This document shows, piece after piece, positions 1-7,960 of a stretch of 14,165 nucleotides of DNA. Source of the DNA: PALSA-1006 sp036171275 (lineage in GTDB: Bacteria; Pseudomonadota; Gammaproteobacteria; Burkholderiales; Gallionellaceae); the NCBI GenBank assembly GCA_036171275.1, contig JAVHQT010000049.1, positions 1 to 14,165 on the forward strand, read 5' to 3'. Made by a program: the position numbers and the translations under genes. The notes below the pieces were generated by a model. It was given only the letters and a program-made list of their open reading frames with translations. It made no database searches and was not told the DNA's origin. The number at the start of each line of letters is the position of its first letter. Within the stretch, counting starts at the first letter, position 1.

Positions 1-15
1 CTTTTTGTGCGGTAA

Positions 16-231
16 GTTGAAATTCAATTACCCACTGTATTTCACATAGAGCCGATTTTTGGCTTCCCGCATCAAACGGTGCGCCTAACCCACGAGTCGA
101 TCCGCCGCGAAGCGTTTGGCACCGGTGCCGCGTTTGCGCTGACACAGTTGGTGAATTGTGAGGACGGGTTTTATACGTTTGATGATTTGCTGTTGCGGTT
201 AATACGCACTGAACTCACGAAGAATCTCTGA
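16..231 (+). pseudogene. 3' fragment of a DapB-like dihydrodipicolinate reductase gene
   Basis: An open frame of 71 codons ends with TGA at 229-231 and has no plausible ATG start. An in-frame TAA lies at 13-15, so the reading frame does not continue upstream in this window. The translation contains VRLTHESIRREAFGTGAAFA followed about 8 residues later by GFYTFDDLL. This matches the usual C-terminal pattern of 4-hydroxy-tetrahydrodipicolinate reductase (lysine/diaminopimelate pathway): a THxAxSRxxFAxGAxxAA helix, then a short G-x-Y-x-[FM]-x-D segment. The first ~10 codons do not look like the family, so a frameshift near position 50 could join it to another frame to the left. The family call is from pattern memory and is moderate. 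It reads as a truncated or frameshifted copy and is not expected to be functional. Confidence 0.45.
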
Positions 232-408
232 AATCTCGCGAATAATCTTACGCGGGGATCATGTGGGTACGTAGCCAAAAATTATCGATGAGATAATGGA
301 AACCATGCGTGAAGCGCGCTGTGAATTGCGCTTAAATACTGCTCAGATAAATTAAAAAACATAATATAATCAACAAGTTACATTAATAAACATCAGAAAG
401 ATTTATCC
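232..408. other. Spacer between the dapB-like fragment and nhaA
   Basis: This spacer holds no intact gene. A short frame from a TAG near 273 to TAA at 353-355 reads PKIIDEIMETMREARCELRL and a few more residues. It has an internal ATG at 296 and looks more like a broken coding remnant than random sequence, but I do not recognise it. The right end becomes very AT-rich and contains the dispersed TATAAT element described separately. Confidence 0.5.
350..382 (+). promoter_or_regulatory. Dispersed TATAAT element, copy A; likely nhaA promoter -10 region
   Basis: TATAAT lies at 365-370, 38 bp before the nhaA ATG. It is preceded by TTAAAAAACATAA and followed by CAACAAGTTAC. No convincing TTGACA-type -35 lies 16-18 bp upstream. 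The same arrangement recurs at 9780-9814 (minus), 11421-11453 (plus) and 13710-13735 (minus). Copy A matches the 9780 copy at about 27 of 30 positions. Position and orientation suit transcription of nhaA, but the recurrence at places without a downstream gene means it may be a repeat rather than only a promoter. Confidence 0.5.
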
Positions 409-1806
409 ATGCAAGCGCGTCAACCGTCATCCTCCGCCAACGAAAAAGGCATTATCTACGCACCGTGGGAGCGTGCTTTTAACCGCGTTCTAACCCCGTT
501 CGATGAGTTTATTCATCGCCAAACCACCAGCGGCATGCTGTTGATGGGGTCGGCCCTCATCGCGCTATTCCTCGCCAATAGCTTTCTGGCCGGCGCTTAC
601 CAGCATGTGTTGCATACCCCGCTGGGTTTTCATATTGGCGCCTGGGGGCTGGATATGAGTTTGCACCACTGGGTAAACGACGGCTTGATGACGCTATTCT
701 TCTTCGTGGTGGGCATGGAATTAAAGCGTGAAATGCTGGTCGGCGAGTTGGCGGACATACGCCAGGCAGCGCTGCCGATTATTGCCGCTATTGGCGGCAT
801 GGTCGTGCCCGCATTGATTTATCTGGCGATCAACCATGGCACCGATGCCGCGCACGGCTGGGGCATTCCAATGGCCACCGACATTGCTTTTGCAGTGGGT
901 GCGCTGGTGCTATTGGCAAGCCGCGTGCCCAAAGCACTCATTACCTTTTTGGTGGCGCTGGCCATCGCGGATGACTTGGGCGCAGTGGTCGTGATTGCAC
1001 TGTTTTACACCCATGAGTTGGCATTAAATTGGCTGGCTATTTCTGTTGCGCTGGTGCTGTTTTTATTCGTTTTAAATTTTGCCGGAATACGGAAAGTATT
1101 ACCGTATTTCGGCGTGGCCATTTTGTTGTGGTATGCGCTGCTGCAATCCGGCGTACACGCCACCTTGGCCGGCGTGCTATGCGCGTTTGCCATTCCCGCC
1201 CGTCCAAAATATGACCCCGGATTATTCAGTATGCGCATCAAAGAAACTCTGGCGCAGTTTGATACAGCGCATCAGCAGAATAGCAACATCATGACCAACG
1301 AGGGGTTGTATTTGGCAGTGCAAAGTTTGGAGCAAGGCGTGAAGGGAGTGCAAACCCCTTTGCAGCGCCTAGAGCACAACTGGCATTTGCCGGTAGCATT
1401 TCTAGTCATTCCCATTTTTTCGCTGGTCAATGCCGGCATCCCGTTGCAGCTTGGCGCCTTGGGCGAAACACTGACCCATCCAGTGATGCTAGGCGTGATG
1501 TTCGGCTTGGTATTGGGCAAATTTATCGGCATTACCGGCGCGTGTTGGTTGGCGTTACGTTTGGGAATCGCCCAGTTGCCCAGCGGGACGCGCTTTAGTC
1601 AGGTGGCTGCGGTATCGGTGTTGGGCGGCATCGGTTTCACCATGTCGATCTTTATTGCAGAATTGGCCTTCGCCGGACAGCCGGATTTTTTATTGATGGC
1701 CAAAACGGGCATTTTGGCTGCATCTTTACTGGCCGGACTCGCGGGGTTTGTCTGGCTGTGGATATTGGGAGGCTGCCAGACGTCAAGGCAATTGCCTCCT
1801 TTTTGA
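409..1806 (+). CDS. nhaA: Na+/H+ antiporter NhaA
   Basis: This inner-membrane antiporter exchanges cytoplasmic Na+ (or Li+) for protons and serves pH and sodium homeostasis. The 465-residue product keeps the NhaA signatures. TDIAF contains Asp158 and AIADDLGA contains Asp188 and Asp189, equivalent to E. coli Asp133, Asp163 and Asp164. LGKFIGI carries Lys371, equivalent to Lys300, and GGIGFTMSIFIAELAF forms a late membrane segment. It is longer than E. coli NhaA (388 residues) because of about 25 extra N-terminal residues and a hydrophilic insertion at roughly residues 262-325 before the IPIFSLVNAGI helix. Both occur in other NhaA proteins. The ATG at 409 is preceded by a weak purine-rich site (GAAAG near 396-400). 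The last 24 bp overlap the convergent cusA gene and encode the tail CQTSRQLPPF, which is also terminator sequence. The family assignment is firm; the exact start is less certain. Confidence 0.96.
   Translation: MQARQPSSSANEKGIIYAPWERAFNRVLTPFDEFIHRQTTSGMLLMGSALIALFLANSFLAGAYQHVLHTPLGFHIGAWGLDMSLHHWVNDGLMTLFFFVVGMELKREMLVGELADIRQAALPIIAAIGGMVVPALIYLAINHGTDAAHGWGIPMATDIAFAVGALVLLASRVPKALITFLVALAIADDLGAVVVIALFYTHELALNWLAISVALVLFLFVLNFAGIRKVLPYFGVAILLWYALLQSGVHATLAGVLCAFAIPARPKYDPGLFSMRIKETLAQFDTAHQQNSNIMTNEGLYLAVQSLEQGVKGVQTPLQRLEHNWHLPVAFLVIPIFSLVNAGIPLQLGALGETLTHPVMLGVMFGLVLGKFIGITGACWLALRLGIAQLPSGTRFSQVAAVSVLGGIGFTMSIFIAELAFAGQPDFLLMAKTGILAASLLAGLAGFVWLWILGGCQTSRQLPPF
1767..1804 (+). terminator. 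Intrinsic terminator inside the end of nhaA
   Basis: GGAGGC at 1768-1773 pairs with GCCTCC at 1794-1799. The adjoining TGCC (1774-1777) pairs with GGCA (1787-1790) around a 9-nt loop, leaving a 3-nt bulge. T1800-T1804 follows directly. This gives a GC-rich ~10-bp stem plus a U-run on the plus-strand RNA, so it should end the nhaA transcript. It lies within the last nhaA codons and overlaps the antisense cusA stop codon. On the minus strand no U-run follows, so it does not look bidirectional. Confidence 0.65.
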
Positions 1807-4800
1807 CTCGCCACGAATTTGGCGTTCTTTATGCCACGTATACAAAATCGGAATGACCAGCAAGGTCAGCAGGGTTGAGCTCACCATGCCACCCACCATC
1901 GGGGCAGCGATGCGGCGCATCACTTCTGAACCCGTGCCGTTACTCCATAAGATAGGCAGCAAGCCCGCCATAATTGCGGCAACGGTCATCATTTTTGGGC
2001 GCACTCTTTCCACTGCGCCGTGCATCACGGCGGCATACAATTCATTGAGCGTCATGGCTGGATTGCGCATTTTTTGTTCGCGCCATGCTTGATCGAGATA
2101 CACCAGCATCACCACCCCCGTTTCTGCCGCCACACCCGCCAGCGCAATAAAACCGACCGCAACCGCAACGCTGAGGTTATAGCCGAGCAGCCACACTAAC
2201 CACACGCCACCAATCAGCGAAAAGGGGACGGATAGCATGACGATGAGGCTTTCTGTGAGGCGGCGAAAGTGCAGATAAAGCAGTAAAAAGATCAGTGCCA
2301 AAGTAAGCGGTACGACGATTTTTAGTTTGGCGGCGGCGCGTTCCATGTATTCAAATTGACCGCTCCAACTGACGTAATAGCCGGCGGGAAAATTCACTTG
2401 TTGCCGCACGGCTTGCTGCGCTTTTGCCACAAATCCGCCGATGTCCGATTCGCGGGTGTCCACATAAATGTAGGCGGAAAGTAATGCGTTTTCGGTGCGG
2501 ATGCCGGGTGAGCCACGGCTTATTTCAATATCGGCCAGTTGTCCGAGTGGCAGCATTGCGCCATCTGGTGTGCTAATCAGCACTTGGGTTGCGATCATGT
2601 GTGGCGAATCGCGTAGTTCGCGTGGATAGCGGACGCTGATGCCGAAGCGTTCTCGACCTTGCACCATCGTTGTCACGGTTTCACCGCCTAAGGCTGTGGC
2701 CACGGCTTCTTGTAAGTCACCGATGCTCAAGCCATAGCGGGCGAGTGTGCTGCGCTTGGGTTCAATGTTGAGGTAATAACCGCCGGTTAATCTTTCGGCA
2801 TAAGCGCTGGATGTGCCGGACACTTGGCGGACTACTTTTTCGATTTCATTGGCTAAGCGCGATAATTCGGCTAAATCTTTGCCAAATACTTTGATGCCAA
2901 CGGGGGTGCGAATGCCGGTTGAAAGCATGTCAATTCGCGCTTTGATTGGCATGGTCCATGAATTGGCGACACCGGGAAATTGCAGTGCTTTATCTAATTC
3001 TGCAATGAGTTTTTCAGTGTTCATGCCTTGTCGCCATTCGCTTTCTGGCTTGAGATTGATGATGATTTCTGCCATTTCCAGCGGCGCGGGGTCGGTTGCG
3101 GTTTGCGCCCGCCCTGCTTTGCCATACACCGATGCGACTTCGGGAAACGATTTAATGATGCGGTCTTGTGTTTGCAACAATTCGGCGGCTTTGGTGACGG
3201 ACATGCCGGGCAAGGAAGCCGGCATATAGAGCAAAGTGCCTTCGTTGAGCGGCGGCATAAATTCACTGCCGAGCTTGCCCCAAGGGTAAAGCGTTGCCAA
3301 CATGAGTAGCACTGCAGCGACGATGACGGTGTTTTTGTGCCATAAAGCCTTGGATAAAATAGGGCGATAGGCGGCGATGAGCCAGCGGCTGAGCGGATTG
3401 TCGGCTTCAGCACGGATGCGCCCGCGAATAAATAAGCCCATCAACACGGGAACTAAGGTGAGAGAAAGAATAGCCGCCGCTGCCATGGCAAAGGTTTTGG
3501 TCAGCGCTAACGGTGCAAATAAACGCCCTTCTTGTGCTTCCAGTGTAAAAACCGGCAAGAAGGAAACCGTGATAATCAGCAGTGAAAAGAATAAAGCGGG
3601 GCCGACTTCTTGGCAGGCGTGCAAAATAGCTTCGGCAGGGGTGACATTGTCGACGCGGCGTTCTAAATGTTTATGCGCGTTTTCGACCATCACAATGGCT
3701 GCATCTACCATCGCACCCATCGCAATGGCAATGCCACCTAGGCTCATGATATTGGCATTCATTCCCAACATTCGCATGGCAATAAAGCTAATTAAAATGC
3801 CGACCGGTAGCATGATAATGGCCACTAGAGCGCTACGCGCGTGCAGCAAAAACGCTAAGCAGACCAAGGAAACAATCAGACTTTCTTCGAGTAAAGTGCG
3901 TTGCAAATTGTGAATAGCGCGTTTAATCACCTCGCTTCGGTCATAAACCGCTTGCATTGTCATGCCCGACGGCAAGCCGGGGGCAAGTTCCGCCAGCTTG
4001 GCCTTAAGGTTAGCGATGACTTCCAGCGCATTGCTGCCGTAACGCGCCAAGACAATCCCGCCGGCCGCCTCGCCTTCCCCATTCAGCTCTGCCAAGCCAC
4101 GTCGTTCATCTGGCACAAGTTCAACCCGCCCAATATCGCGCAACAATACCGGCACGCCTTGCTCACTTTTGACCACCAGTTGCTCAAGATCGCCGGCATC
4201 GTGCAAATAGCCATGCCCGCGCACCATGTATTCCGTCTCGGCCATTTCGACCACGCGCCCGCCAACATCTCGATTGCTCTCTCGAATAACTTGCGTGACC
4301 CGATTGAGCGAAATGCCGTAAGACTGCAAGCGGCGGGGATCGACGGTGACTTGATATTGCTGCACAAATCCGCCGATGCTGGCAACTTCGGCCACGCCTT
4401 GCGCTTTGGTGAGTTGATAACGCACATACCAATCTTGCACGGTACGCAGCTCTGCCAAGGTAAATTGAGCGCCCTGTAAAACATACTGGTAAACCCAGCC
4501 TACGCCGCTGGCATCCGGCCCGAGTGAGGGCGAAACGCCGCGCGGCAAGCTGCCGCTGGCAGCATTCAGATATTCCAACACCCGAGAACGCGCCCAATAA
4601 ATATCCGTGCCTTCTTCAAAAATAACGTACACAAACGAGCTGCCAAAAAAGGAAAAACCGCGCACCACTTTAGATTTAGGCACGGCCAGCAGTGCGCTGG
4701 TGAGCGGATACGTTACCTGGTCTTCGACCACCTGCGGGGATTGACCGGAATACTGAGTATAAACAATGACTTGCGTATCTGATAAATCCGGAATGGCATC

Positions 4801-4908
4801 TAATGGAATACGCAAAACCGCAACAATCCCCACTGCCACCAGCAAGCCCGTGCCCAACAAAACCAGTACAACATTTTGAGTTGACCAGGTAATTAAACGC
4901 GTGAGCAT
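1783..4908 (-). CDS. cusA: Heavy-metal RND efflux pump, CusA type (Cu+/Ag+)
   Basis: This is the inner-membrane proton-driven pump of a tripartite metal exporter, 1041 residues, the usual length for HME-RND proteins. The transmembrane-4 motif GAMVDAAIVMVENAHKHLE (residues 398-416) holds Asp402 and Glu409, equivalent to CusA Asp405 and Glu412. This form is typical of CusA/SilA rather than of the divalent-cation CzcA group. Three periplasmic methionines at 562 (LLYMPAS), 612 (LEMAEI) and 661 (RIDMLSTG) keep the spacing of the E. coli Cu+/Ag+ site Met573/623/672. GVAAETGVVMLVYLDQA is the second-half signature. The ATG at 4908 is preceded by AAGGA with an 8-nt spacer and lies 2 bp after the cusB stop, so the two are co-translated. 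The 3' end overlaps convergent nhaA by 24 bp. Cu+/Ag+ specificity is inferred from these residues. Confidence 0.93.
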   Translation of the reverse strand: MLTRLITWSTQNVVLVLLGTGLLVAVGIVAVLRIPLDAIPDLSDTQVIVYTQYSGQSPQVVEDQVTYPLTSALLAVPKSKVVRGFSFFGSSFVYVIFEEGTDIYWARSRVLEYLNAASGSLPRGVSPSLGPDASGVGWVYQYVLQGAQFTLAELRTVQDWYVRYQLTKAQGVAEVASIGGFVQQYQVTVDPRRLQSYGISLNRVTQVIRESNRDVGGRVVEMAETEYMVRGHGYLHDAGDLEQLVVKSEQGVPVLLRDIGRVELVPDERRGLAELNGEGEAAGGIVLARYGSNALEVIANLKAKLAELAPGLPSGMTMQAVYDRSEVIKRAIHNLQRTLLEESLIVSLVCLAFLLHARSALVAIIMLPVGILISFIAMRMLGMNANIMSLGGIAIAMGAMVDAAIVMVENAHKHLERRVDNVTPAEAILHACQEVGPALFFSLLIITVSFLPVFTLEAQEGRLFAPLALTKTFAMAAAAILSLTLVPVLMGLFIRGRIRAEADNPLSRWLIAAYRPILSKALWHKNTVIVAAVLLMLATLYPWGKLGSEFMPPLNEGTLLYMPASLPGMSVTKAAELLQTQDRIIKSFPEVASVYGKAGRAQTATDPAPLEMAEIIINLKPESEWRQGMNTEKLIAELDKALQFPGVANSWTMPIKARIDMLSTGIRTPVGIKVFGKDLAELSRLANEIEKVVRQVSGTSSAYAERLTGGYYLNIEPKRSTLARYGLSIGDLQEAVATALGGETVTTMVQGRERFGISVRYPRELRDSPHMIATQVLISTPDGAMLPLGQLADIEISRGSPGIRTENALLSAYIYVDTRESDIGGFVAKAQQAVRQQVNFPAGYYVSWSGQFEYMERAAAKLKIVVPLTLALIFLLLYLHFRRLTESLIVMLSVPFSLIGGVWLVWLLGYNLSVAVAVGFIALAGVAAETGVVMLVYLDQAWREQKMRNPAMTLNELYAAVMHGAVERVRPKMMTVAAIMAGLLPILWSNGTGSEVMRRIAAPMVGGMVSSTLLTLLVIPILYTWHKERQIRGESKRRQLP

Positions 4909-4910
4909 GG

Positions 4911-6113
4911 TTACTGTCCTTCGTGCTGATGTGCGCTTGGCACCGATTGCAAACCACTCAAAGCGGCGCGCAAATTACTTTCTGCGTCGATCAGAAAGTT
5001 AGCGCGTGTCACCACGGTTTCGCCCTCGGCTAAGCCCGCCAACACCGTCACGTGTTCATCATTGCGTGCGCCTAGCTGTACCGTTCTGGCTTGAAAACGC
5101 CCGGTAGCCACTTGCACTAAAACACTTTGGCGAGTGCCGCTGTCGATAACCGCAGACACGGGAATTAGCAATTGCGCTTTTAGTTTATCGGCAATGATAA
5201 GGCTGGCAAACATGCCGGGGCGTAACCGTGCTTGCGGATTGGTTAATTCCACGCGCACGCGCACGGTGCGGGTTTTTTCGTTCAATAGCGGCGCAATAAA
5301 ACTGATTTTCCCGCGCCAATTTTCATTTGGATAAGCGTCTAGTTTGATTGCAACGCTTTGCCCAATATGTAGCCCCGCCTGATCTTGCTCCGCCACCTCG
5401 GCTTGCAGCCAGACTTTCGACAAATCTACCAGTTTAAATAACACGTCACCCGCGCCAAAACGTGCGCCTTCCACCGCCAATTTTTCGATGACCACACCGT
5501 CCATCGGCGCACGGAAAACGAACGTTTGCCAATCAGCTTCCACTATTTGCCAGTTTGCTAAACGATGCCGTGCGCTTTGCTCCACCTCGGTCAAACCGCT
5601 GCTGTGCGCTAATTGCACTTCGCGTACCGCAGTTTCCAGCGCGGGGCTATACACGGTGAATAAGGCTTCGCCTCGTCGCACCGCTTGCCCGGTGGTGTTG
5701 ACGTGCAGCTTCTGAATCCAACCTTCAAAACGCGGCGCAACCCAATATTGCTGACGTTCATCGACTTCAATGATCGCGCTAGCACGTATCTGACGAAGCA
5801 AGGTTTGATGCCGTGCAACTTCGGTGCGGACACCGAGTAACTGAATTTTTTCTGGCGAGAGCACAACGCTCGCCCCTGCCGGCTCATCTTCTGCATAAAC
5901 CGGCTCATAGTCCATGCCCATACTATCCACTTTGGGAACAGGTGACGTGTCGGGCAACCCCATTGGATTGCGGTAATACAAAATTTTGCGTTCCGTCGGC
6001 GCGCTAACAGAGGTGACACTGGGCGCAATTTGACGTTGCCCAAACCAAAAAGCACCCGCCACCAACATTAAAATCAAGCCGAATTGAATCCAGACTTTCA
6101 TCCAGGCTTTCAT
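4911..6113 (-). CDS. cusB: Periplasmic adaptor of the metal efflux system, CusB type
   Basis: This membrane-fusion protein links the CusA pump to the outer-membrane channel. I choose the ATG at 6113 (400 residues) rather than an in-frame ATG 36 bp upstream. A strong AGGAGA ribosome site at 6125-6120 lies 6 nt before it, and the start overlaps the upstream channel gene's stop as ATGA. Residues about 7-25 form an N-terminal membrane anchor. Residues 44-73 match the heavy-metal-binding domain found in CusB proteins (YYRNPMGLPDTSP... DSMGMDYEPVY). Met51, Met65 and Met67 correspond to the E. coli CusB Cu+/Ag+ ligands (Met49, 64, 66 of the precursor). The lipoyl/barrel halves follow, with FVFRAPMDGVV near the middle and RLRPGMFASL in the C-terminal half. 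The helical hairpin is somewhat shorter than in E. coli. The C-terminus ends in a small HQH motif. Functional coupling to cusA is clear from motif content and spacing. Confidence 0.92.
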   Translation of the reverse strand: MKAWMKVWIQFGLILMLVAGAFWFGQRQIAPSVTSVSAPTERKILYYRNPMGLPDTSPVPKVDSMGMDYEPVYAEDEPAGASVVLSPEKIQLLGVRTEVARHQTLLRQIRASAIIEVDERQQYWVAPRFEGWIQKLHVNTTGQAVRRGEALFTVYSPALETAVREVQLAHSSGLTEVEQSARHRLANWQIVEADWQTFVFRAPMDGVVIEKLAVEGARFGAGDVLFKLVDLSKVWLQAEVAEQDQAGLHIGQSVAIKLDAYPNENWRGKISFIAPLLNEKTRTVRVRVELTNPQARLRPGMFASLIIADKLKAQLLIPVSAVIDSGTRQSVLVQVATGRFQARTVQLGARNDEHVTVLAGLAEGETVVTRANFLIDAESNLRAALSGLQSVPSAHQHEGQ

Positions 6114-7366
6114 AAAGGTTCTCCTAATAGTCGTTCGATTTCGGCGCAATGAATCTGTTGCTGGCTCAGCGCATTTAACTCATCAAGTTTGGCGCGGAGC
6201 ACTGCGGTTCGTGCTTGCCATAACGTAGCGAAATCCAATCGATTCTGTTGATAAACCGCCAAGGCGCTGTTGAAGGTCGCCTCCGCTAAGGGTAAATTTT
6301 GTTCGCGAATCAAGTGTAATTGGGCTGAACTACTGCTCCAACCGGCAAACTGCTCGCTCATTTGAGCCATCAAATCTTGCCGTAATGCTTGTTCACGCGC
6401 TGCGCTCGCACGCAAGCGTTCGCTAGCCTCGTGTCGCTGCGCACCGTGCACCGCACGTTGCAAGGGCACGGTAAATTCCACCATCGCATCCCAACTATTC
6501 ACGCCGTTACCCCGCTGCACAGGCGCAATCGCCACGATGAAATCAGGTAGATCATTTTGGGTAGCCAAGGCAACTTCGGCTTGTACTGCAGCAGTTAGTG
6601 CTTGCTGACGTAACAGTTGTGGATTGGTTTTTTGCAAGCGTTGCTGTAAATCCGCCTCATTTAAGCCAAGCGATAACACGCTGTCGGGCAAGGGTTGTGG
6701 CGCGGCAAGTACGGCATCAGGCCTGCGATTTAACACGGTATTCAGCCGTGCTTGCGCGGTTTTAAGTTCGGCCTGCAAGCCTAAATATTCAGAACGCAAG
6801 GTGGCAATTTCAAGCTGTCCTTTCAACCAATCTTGCTGACTGCCCTGCCCTTGCTCGTAGCGCAGCTTAGCTAAATCAGTGGCGCTGCGGGCAAATTGTT
6901 GCATCGCTTCATTCAAAACCAAGGCATTGAAGCGCTGACCATACACAACGTAACTTTGCAGCAAACGCGCGCGTAAATCGGCACGTAAAACCTGATGCTG
7001 CGCCCTTGCCCACATCACATTGGCGCTGGCACTTTGTTTTTGAGCATCCCGTTTCCCCCAGCCCGGAATTGCTTGCAGCAGCGAATATTTCACCGCCGTG
7101 ACTTGGCTTGGATTAAGTGTCAATCCACTGGCTTGATTAACGTCTTGCCACTCAATTCGCACACTCGGGTCGGGCAATGCGCCACTGGCGTTGGCTCGCT
7201 CTGCGGCGGCGCTTTCGTCCAAAGTTGCGGCATTTAATTCAGCATTATTTTGCTGAAGCAGTTGCCATAAATTTTCGATTGGCGCGCTAGGTATCATATC
7301 ACTCGCAAACGCAGATTGAATTTGTAAGTACATGATTATATTGAATAATATTAAATATTTTCTCAT
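6110..7366 (-). CDS. TolC-family outer-membrane channel of the metal efflux operon (CusC/CzcC-like)
   Basis: The 418-residue product fits the outer-membrane efflux protein family, which forms trimeric barrels with long periplasmic helical tunnels. It starts with a basic, hydrophobic signal peptide; cleavage is likely after SAFA (residue 21). There is no lipobox cysteine, unlike E. coli CusC. The body is Ala/Gln/Leu-rich helix in two similar halves, typical of the family. The segment GALPDPSVRIEWQD and the IPGWGKRDAQ motif are seen in many CzcC/CusC-like proteins. Its stop overlaps the cusB start by 4 bp, so it is the first structural gene of a C-B-A operon. The ATG at 7366 has only a moderate upstream GAAAGAA site. 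A cusC symbol is withheld because the lipoprotein feature is absent. Confidence 0.88.
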   Translation of the reverse strand: MRKYLILFNIIMYLQIQSAFASDMIPSAPIENLWQLLQQNNAELNAATLDESAAAERANASGALPDPSVRIEWQDVNQASGLTLNPSQVTAVKYSLLQAIPGWGKRDAQKQSASANVMWARAQHQVLRADLRARLLQSYVVYGQRFNALVLNEAMQQFARSATDLAKLRYEQGQGSQQDWLKGQLEIATLRSEYLGLQAELKTAQARLNTVLNRRPDAVLAAPQPLPDSVLSLGLNEADLQQRLQKTNPQLLRQQALTAAVQAEVALATQNDLPDFIVAIAPVQRGNGVNSWDAMVEFTVPLQRAVHGAQRHEASERLRASAAREQALRQDLMAQMSEQFAGWSSSSAQLHLIREQNLPLAEATFNSALAVYQQNRLDFATLWQARTAVLRAKLDELNALSQQQIHCAEIERLLGEPL

Positions 7367-7455
7367 CGAGATTCTTTCTTCATTGGAGTTCAGTACGCTA
7401 TAAAAGGACGATAAAATGGGCGCGACTGAGCCACGGGCAAGCTGCTTGAGTCAGA
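7367..7455. other. Spacer inside the cus operon
   Basis: This 89-bp gap separates the small exported protein gene from the channel gene. I see only weak inverted repeats, for example GACT...AGTC around 7427-7455 on the minus strand. There is no clear terminator or promoter, so read-through is likely. Confidence 0.35.
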
Positions 7456-7833
7456 TTAAATTTGGAAGGTGCAGAAACGAATGTTCAGCGGCGGGCCGGT
7501 ATTAAGCCGTCGCGTCGTGTCAGGACTGAAAGGTAAAACAAGCGTTTGGTTAACGCGCGCGGTGACTAAAATAGGCGCACTTGCGGCGACAAAATGCAGA
7601 TTAATTTGAGCGACGCCGACCCGATCGCCCTGCGTGCAGTGATCCAGACAAGCATTGGGGTTAGACGATTCCTCGTCATGGCACGGTTCGGCTTCCTCGG
7701 CAGCGGCAAAAACTTGCACGATATTGCCGCCTAATAAATCGCACCCATTCGCGGCCACCACGCCTTGCGCGAACAACAACACACCGATTAAAAGGCGTGC
7801 AATCCAGCAAGTTAACGGCGCTGAGAATTTCAT
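7456..7833 (-). CDS. Small exported Cys/His-motif protein at the head of the cus operon
   Basis: The 125-residue product begins with a signal peptide or membrane anchor (residues 1-28, KFSAPLTCWIARLLIGVLLF), so it is probably periplasmic. It then carries Cys31, a Cys51-His52 pair and a CLDHC motif (Cys62, His65, Cys66), and ends in a conserved-looking PPLNIRFCTFQI tail. I recall similar uncharacterised short proteins beside copper or cobalt-zinc-cadmium efflux genes in proteobacteria, but know no assigned function. It lies 89 bp upstream of the channel gene on the same strand, so co-transcription is likely. The Cys/His pairs suggest periplasmic binding or sensing of a soft metal, or disulfide bonds; this is inference. 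There is no clear ribosome site before the ATG, but the signal peptide supports this start. Confidence 0.75.
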   Translation of the reverse strand: MKFSAPLTCWIARLLIGVLLFAQGVVAANGCDLLGGNIVQVFAAAEEAEPCHDEESSNPNACLDHCTQGDRVGVAQINLHFVAASAPILVTARVNQTLVLPFSPDTTRRLNTGPPLNIRFCTFQI

Positions 7834-7891
7834 ATAAGGCGATCAAAAATAAGAAGTGACGCAGTACAAGGCTTAAAGGAAACGCTAATAC

Positions 7892-7921
7892 ATTATTCGC
7901 CTGAGAATAATAACTTAAGTT
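7892..7921. promoter_or_regulatory. Paired dyads in the cus/manC divergent region; candidate operator
   Basis: ATTATTC at 7892-7898 and GAATAAT at 7905-7911 form a perfect 7-bp inverted repeat separated by GCCTGA. It is followed at once by AACTTAAGTT (7912-7921), a perfect 10-bp palindrome. They lie about 60-90 bp upstream of the small protein start (minus strand) and 70-100 bp upstream of manC (plus strand), where a transcription factor could act. I cannot assign them to a known regulator. Confidence 0.35.
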
Positions 7922-7954
7922 GTTAAAAAATATCACCGAACTTTTGACCCGCAT

Positions 7955-7960
7955 TATAAT
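7955..7960 (+). promoter_or_regulatory. Candidate -10 box for manC
   Basis: TATAAT lies 33 bp before the manC ATG, at a suitable distance for a -10. There is no good -35 at 16-18 bp; a TTGACC 5 bp upstream is too close. The sequence ATTATAAT also reads TATAAT on the minus strand, so a divergent promoter for the cus operon is possible. Confidence 0.4.

Noticed and set aside
3377..4479. Two long plus-strand open frames (178 and 192 codons) opposite cusA
   Set aside because: They are antisense shadows of a well-conserved RND coding region; their translations show no recognisable domains and no ribosome sites.
1783..4908. CzcA (Co/Zn/Cd) assignment for the RND pump
   Set aside because: The GAMVDAAIVMVENAHKHLE motif and the conserved methionine triad fit the CusA monovalent-metal group better.
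6114..6149. Upstream in-frame ATG of cusB adding 12 residues
   Set aside because: It overlaps the channel gene by 40 bp and lacks a ribosome site, whereas the ATG at 6113 has AGGAGA at ideal spacing.
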